The notes below the pieces were generated by a model, which searched no databases, was not told the DNA's origin, and saw only the letters and a program-made list of their open reading frames with translations. Positions 35,445 to 36,469 of a stretch of DNA of 36,469 nt are shown here, one piece after another. The position numbers and the translations under genes are program-made. The first letter of the stretch is position 1; each line of letters begins with the position of its first letter. The DNA lies in NCBI RefSeq assembly GCF_003149475.2, contig NZ_QFWV02000006.1:30109-66577 (forward strand), given 5' to 3'. This DNA is from Oceaniradius stylonematis. Its GTDB lineage: Bacteria; Pseudomonadota; Alphaproteobacteria; Rhizobiales; Rhizobiaceae.

Positions 35445-36469
35445 TCAGGCTTGTGCGCGGGCGACGTTGATCACCTGCATTTGGGTGTATTCCGCCAGCC
35501 CTTCGACAGACTGTTCAACACCAAGGCCGGAGCCCTTGAACCCGGCCATGGGAATATGGGGCCCGATATTGAGCTGCTGGTTGACCCAGACCGTTCCGGT
35601 TTCGATCCGTCCGGCGATATCGGTGGCGGCCTCGACATCGGCGGAGTGGACGGCACCGCCCAGGCCATAGTCGGACGCATTTGCGCGGGTCACGACATCG
35701 TCGACGTCGCTGAAGGATATCACAGGCAGGATCGGGCCGAACTGCTCCTCATCCACGATCCTCTGGCCGTCGGTCACATCGCGCACGATCGTCGGCTCGA
35801 CGAAGTAACCCTTGCCGTCGCGGGTGCGCCCGCCGGCGATGACGGTGCCGCTCCTCCTTGCGTCTTCGAGATAGTCCTTCACCTTCTCGAACTGCTTCTT
35901 GTTCTGGATCGGTCCGATGGTCGTGCCCTGCTGCAGACCGTCGCCCACCACGGCCTGCCCGGCGATCTCGGACAGAGCGCCGCAGAATTCGTCATAAATG
36001 TCCTCGTGCACATAGGCGCGCTTGACGGCCAGGCAGACCTGACCGGCATTCAGAAACGCACCGCCGAACACCTTCTCTGCGGTGGCTCGAACATCGACAT
36101 CGGGCATGATGATGGACGGGTCGTTGCCGCCCATTTCCAGGGTGACGCGCTTCATCGAGTTGGCTGCCGCCGCCATGATCCGCTTGCCCGTCTCCGACGA
36201 ACCGGTGAAGCCGATCTTTGAAATGCCCGGATGACTGGACATTTGCGGACCCAGATCGTCGTCGCCGGTTATGATGTTGACCAGGCCCGGCGGGAAGATG
36301 TCGGCGCAGATCTCCGCCAGTTTCAGCGCGGCAACCGGTGTTGTCGGGGCGGGCTTCAGCACGATCGCGTTTCCTGCCATGAGTGCCGGGCCGATCTTCC
36401 AGCAGCACAAAAGCAGCGGGAAGTTCCAGGCGATGATGCCGCCGACGACGCCGAGGGGCTTGTGCCGGG
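35445..36469 (-). CDS. Aldehyde dehydrogenase family protein (5' end outside window)
   Basis: The frame stays open to the right edge, so the N-terminus is missing; about 341 residues are visible. Conserved aldehyde dehydrogenase features are IAWNFPLLL (from the extra codons beyond the first in-window ATG), [24 protein letters not shown], the general base glutamate in LEMGGND, the nucleophilic cysteine in [10 protein letters not shown], and [16 protein letters not shown](P)+-dependent oxidation of an aldehyde to an acid is expected. It is upstream of and co-directional with the acyl-CoA synthetase (80 bp gap) and PQQ dehydrogenase, forming the first visible gene of that run. Confidence 0.93.
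   Translation of the reverse strand, partial: RHKPLGVVGGIIAWNFPLLLCCWKIGPALMAGNAIVLKPAPTTPVAALKLAEICADIFPPGLVNIITGDDDLGPQMSSHPGISKIGFTGSSETGKRIMAAAANSMKRVTLEMGGNDPSIIMPDVDVRATAEKVFGGAFLNAGQVCLAVKRAYVHEDIYDEFCGALSEIAGQAVVGDGLQQGTTIGPIQNKKQFEKVKDYLEDARRSGTVIAGGRTRDGKGYFVEPTIVRDVTDGQRIVDEEQFGPILPVISFSDVDDVVTRANASDYGLGGAVHSADVEAATDIAGRIETGTVWVNQQLNIGPHIPMAGFKGSGLGVEQSVEGLAEYTQMQVINVARAQA

Noticed and set aside
1-36469. CRISPR arrays, insertion sequences, rRNA genes or riboswitches
   Set aside because: No regularly spaced repeats, transposase genes, rRNA or recognisable riboswitch cores were seen on either strand.

Overview
The window is GC-rich throughout and gene-dense. It reads as the chromosome of an alphaproteobacterium, most likely of the Hyphomicrobiales (Rhizobiales). 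This rests on family and layout: an SMC of about 1,150 residues, a fused CysNC next to CysQ and CysD, a DXR-like (DRL-type) oxidoreductase of the kind known from Brucella, and TctC/Bug-type transport. Species cannot be fixed by eye.

Positions 1-25026 look like core chromosome: the end of an unrecognised winged-helix-like gene, a Uma2-family nuclease, uracil-DNA glycosylase (ung), a YjbQ protein, a DUF5996 protein, a secreted DsbA-like thiol oxidoreductase, smc, pyruvate phosphate dikinase, a small unknown protein, a DUF1499 membrane protein, an MBL-fold hydrolase, xanthine dehydrogenase xdhA-xdhB, the sulfate-activation operon cysQ-cysD-cysNC, a DRL-type oxidoreductase and dxs. The last two are tandem. 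DXS makes 1-deoxyxylulose 5-phosphate, and DRL is an alternative to DXR for the next step, so together they could supply the first two steps of the MEP isoprenoid pathway.

At 25138-25178 there is the 5' half of a tRNA-Pro(CGG) gene that stops inside the 3' strand of the anticodon stem. About 320 bp without a recognisable gene follow, and then an accessory catabolic block runs to the right edge. This looks like an integration or rearrangement boundary, although no integrase is visible.

The block (25496-36469) holds a tripartite tricarboxylate transporter (tctC-tctA-tctB, minus strand), a divergent LysR regulator, a haloacetate/fluoroacetate dehalogenase-like hydrolase overlapping a tartrate/malate dehydrogenase (plus strand), and a minus-strand run of aldehyde dehydrogenase (cut by the window edge), acyl-CoA synthetase and a periplasmic PQQ quinohemoprotein alcohol dehydrogenase. 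Alcohol dehydrogenase, aldehyde dehydrogenase and haloacid dehalogenase side by side match the chemistry of haloalcohol -> haloaldehyde -> haloacid -> hydroxyacid catabolism. That pathway, and whether the two opposed gene sets work together, is inference.
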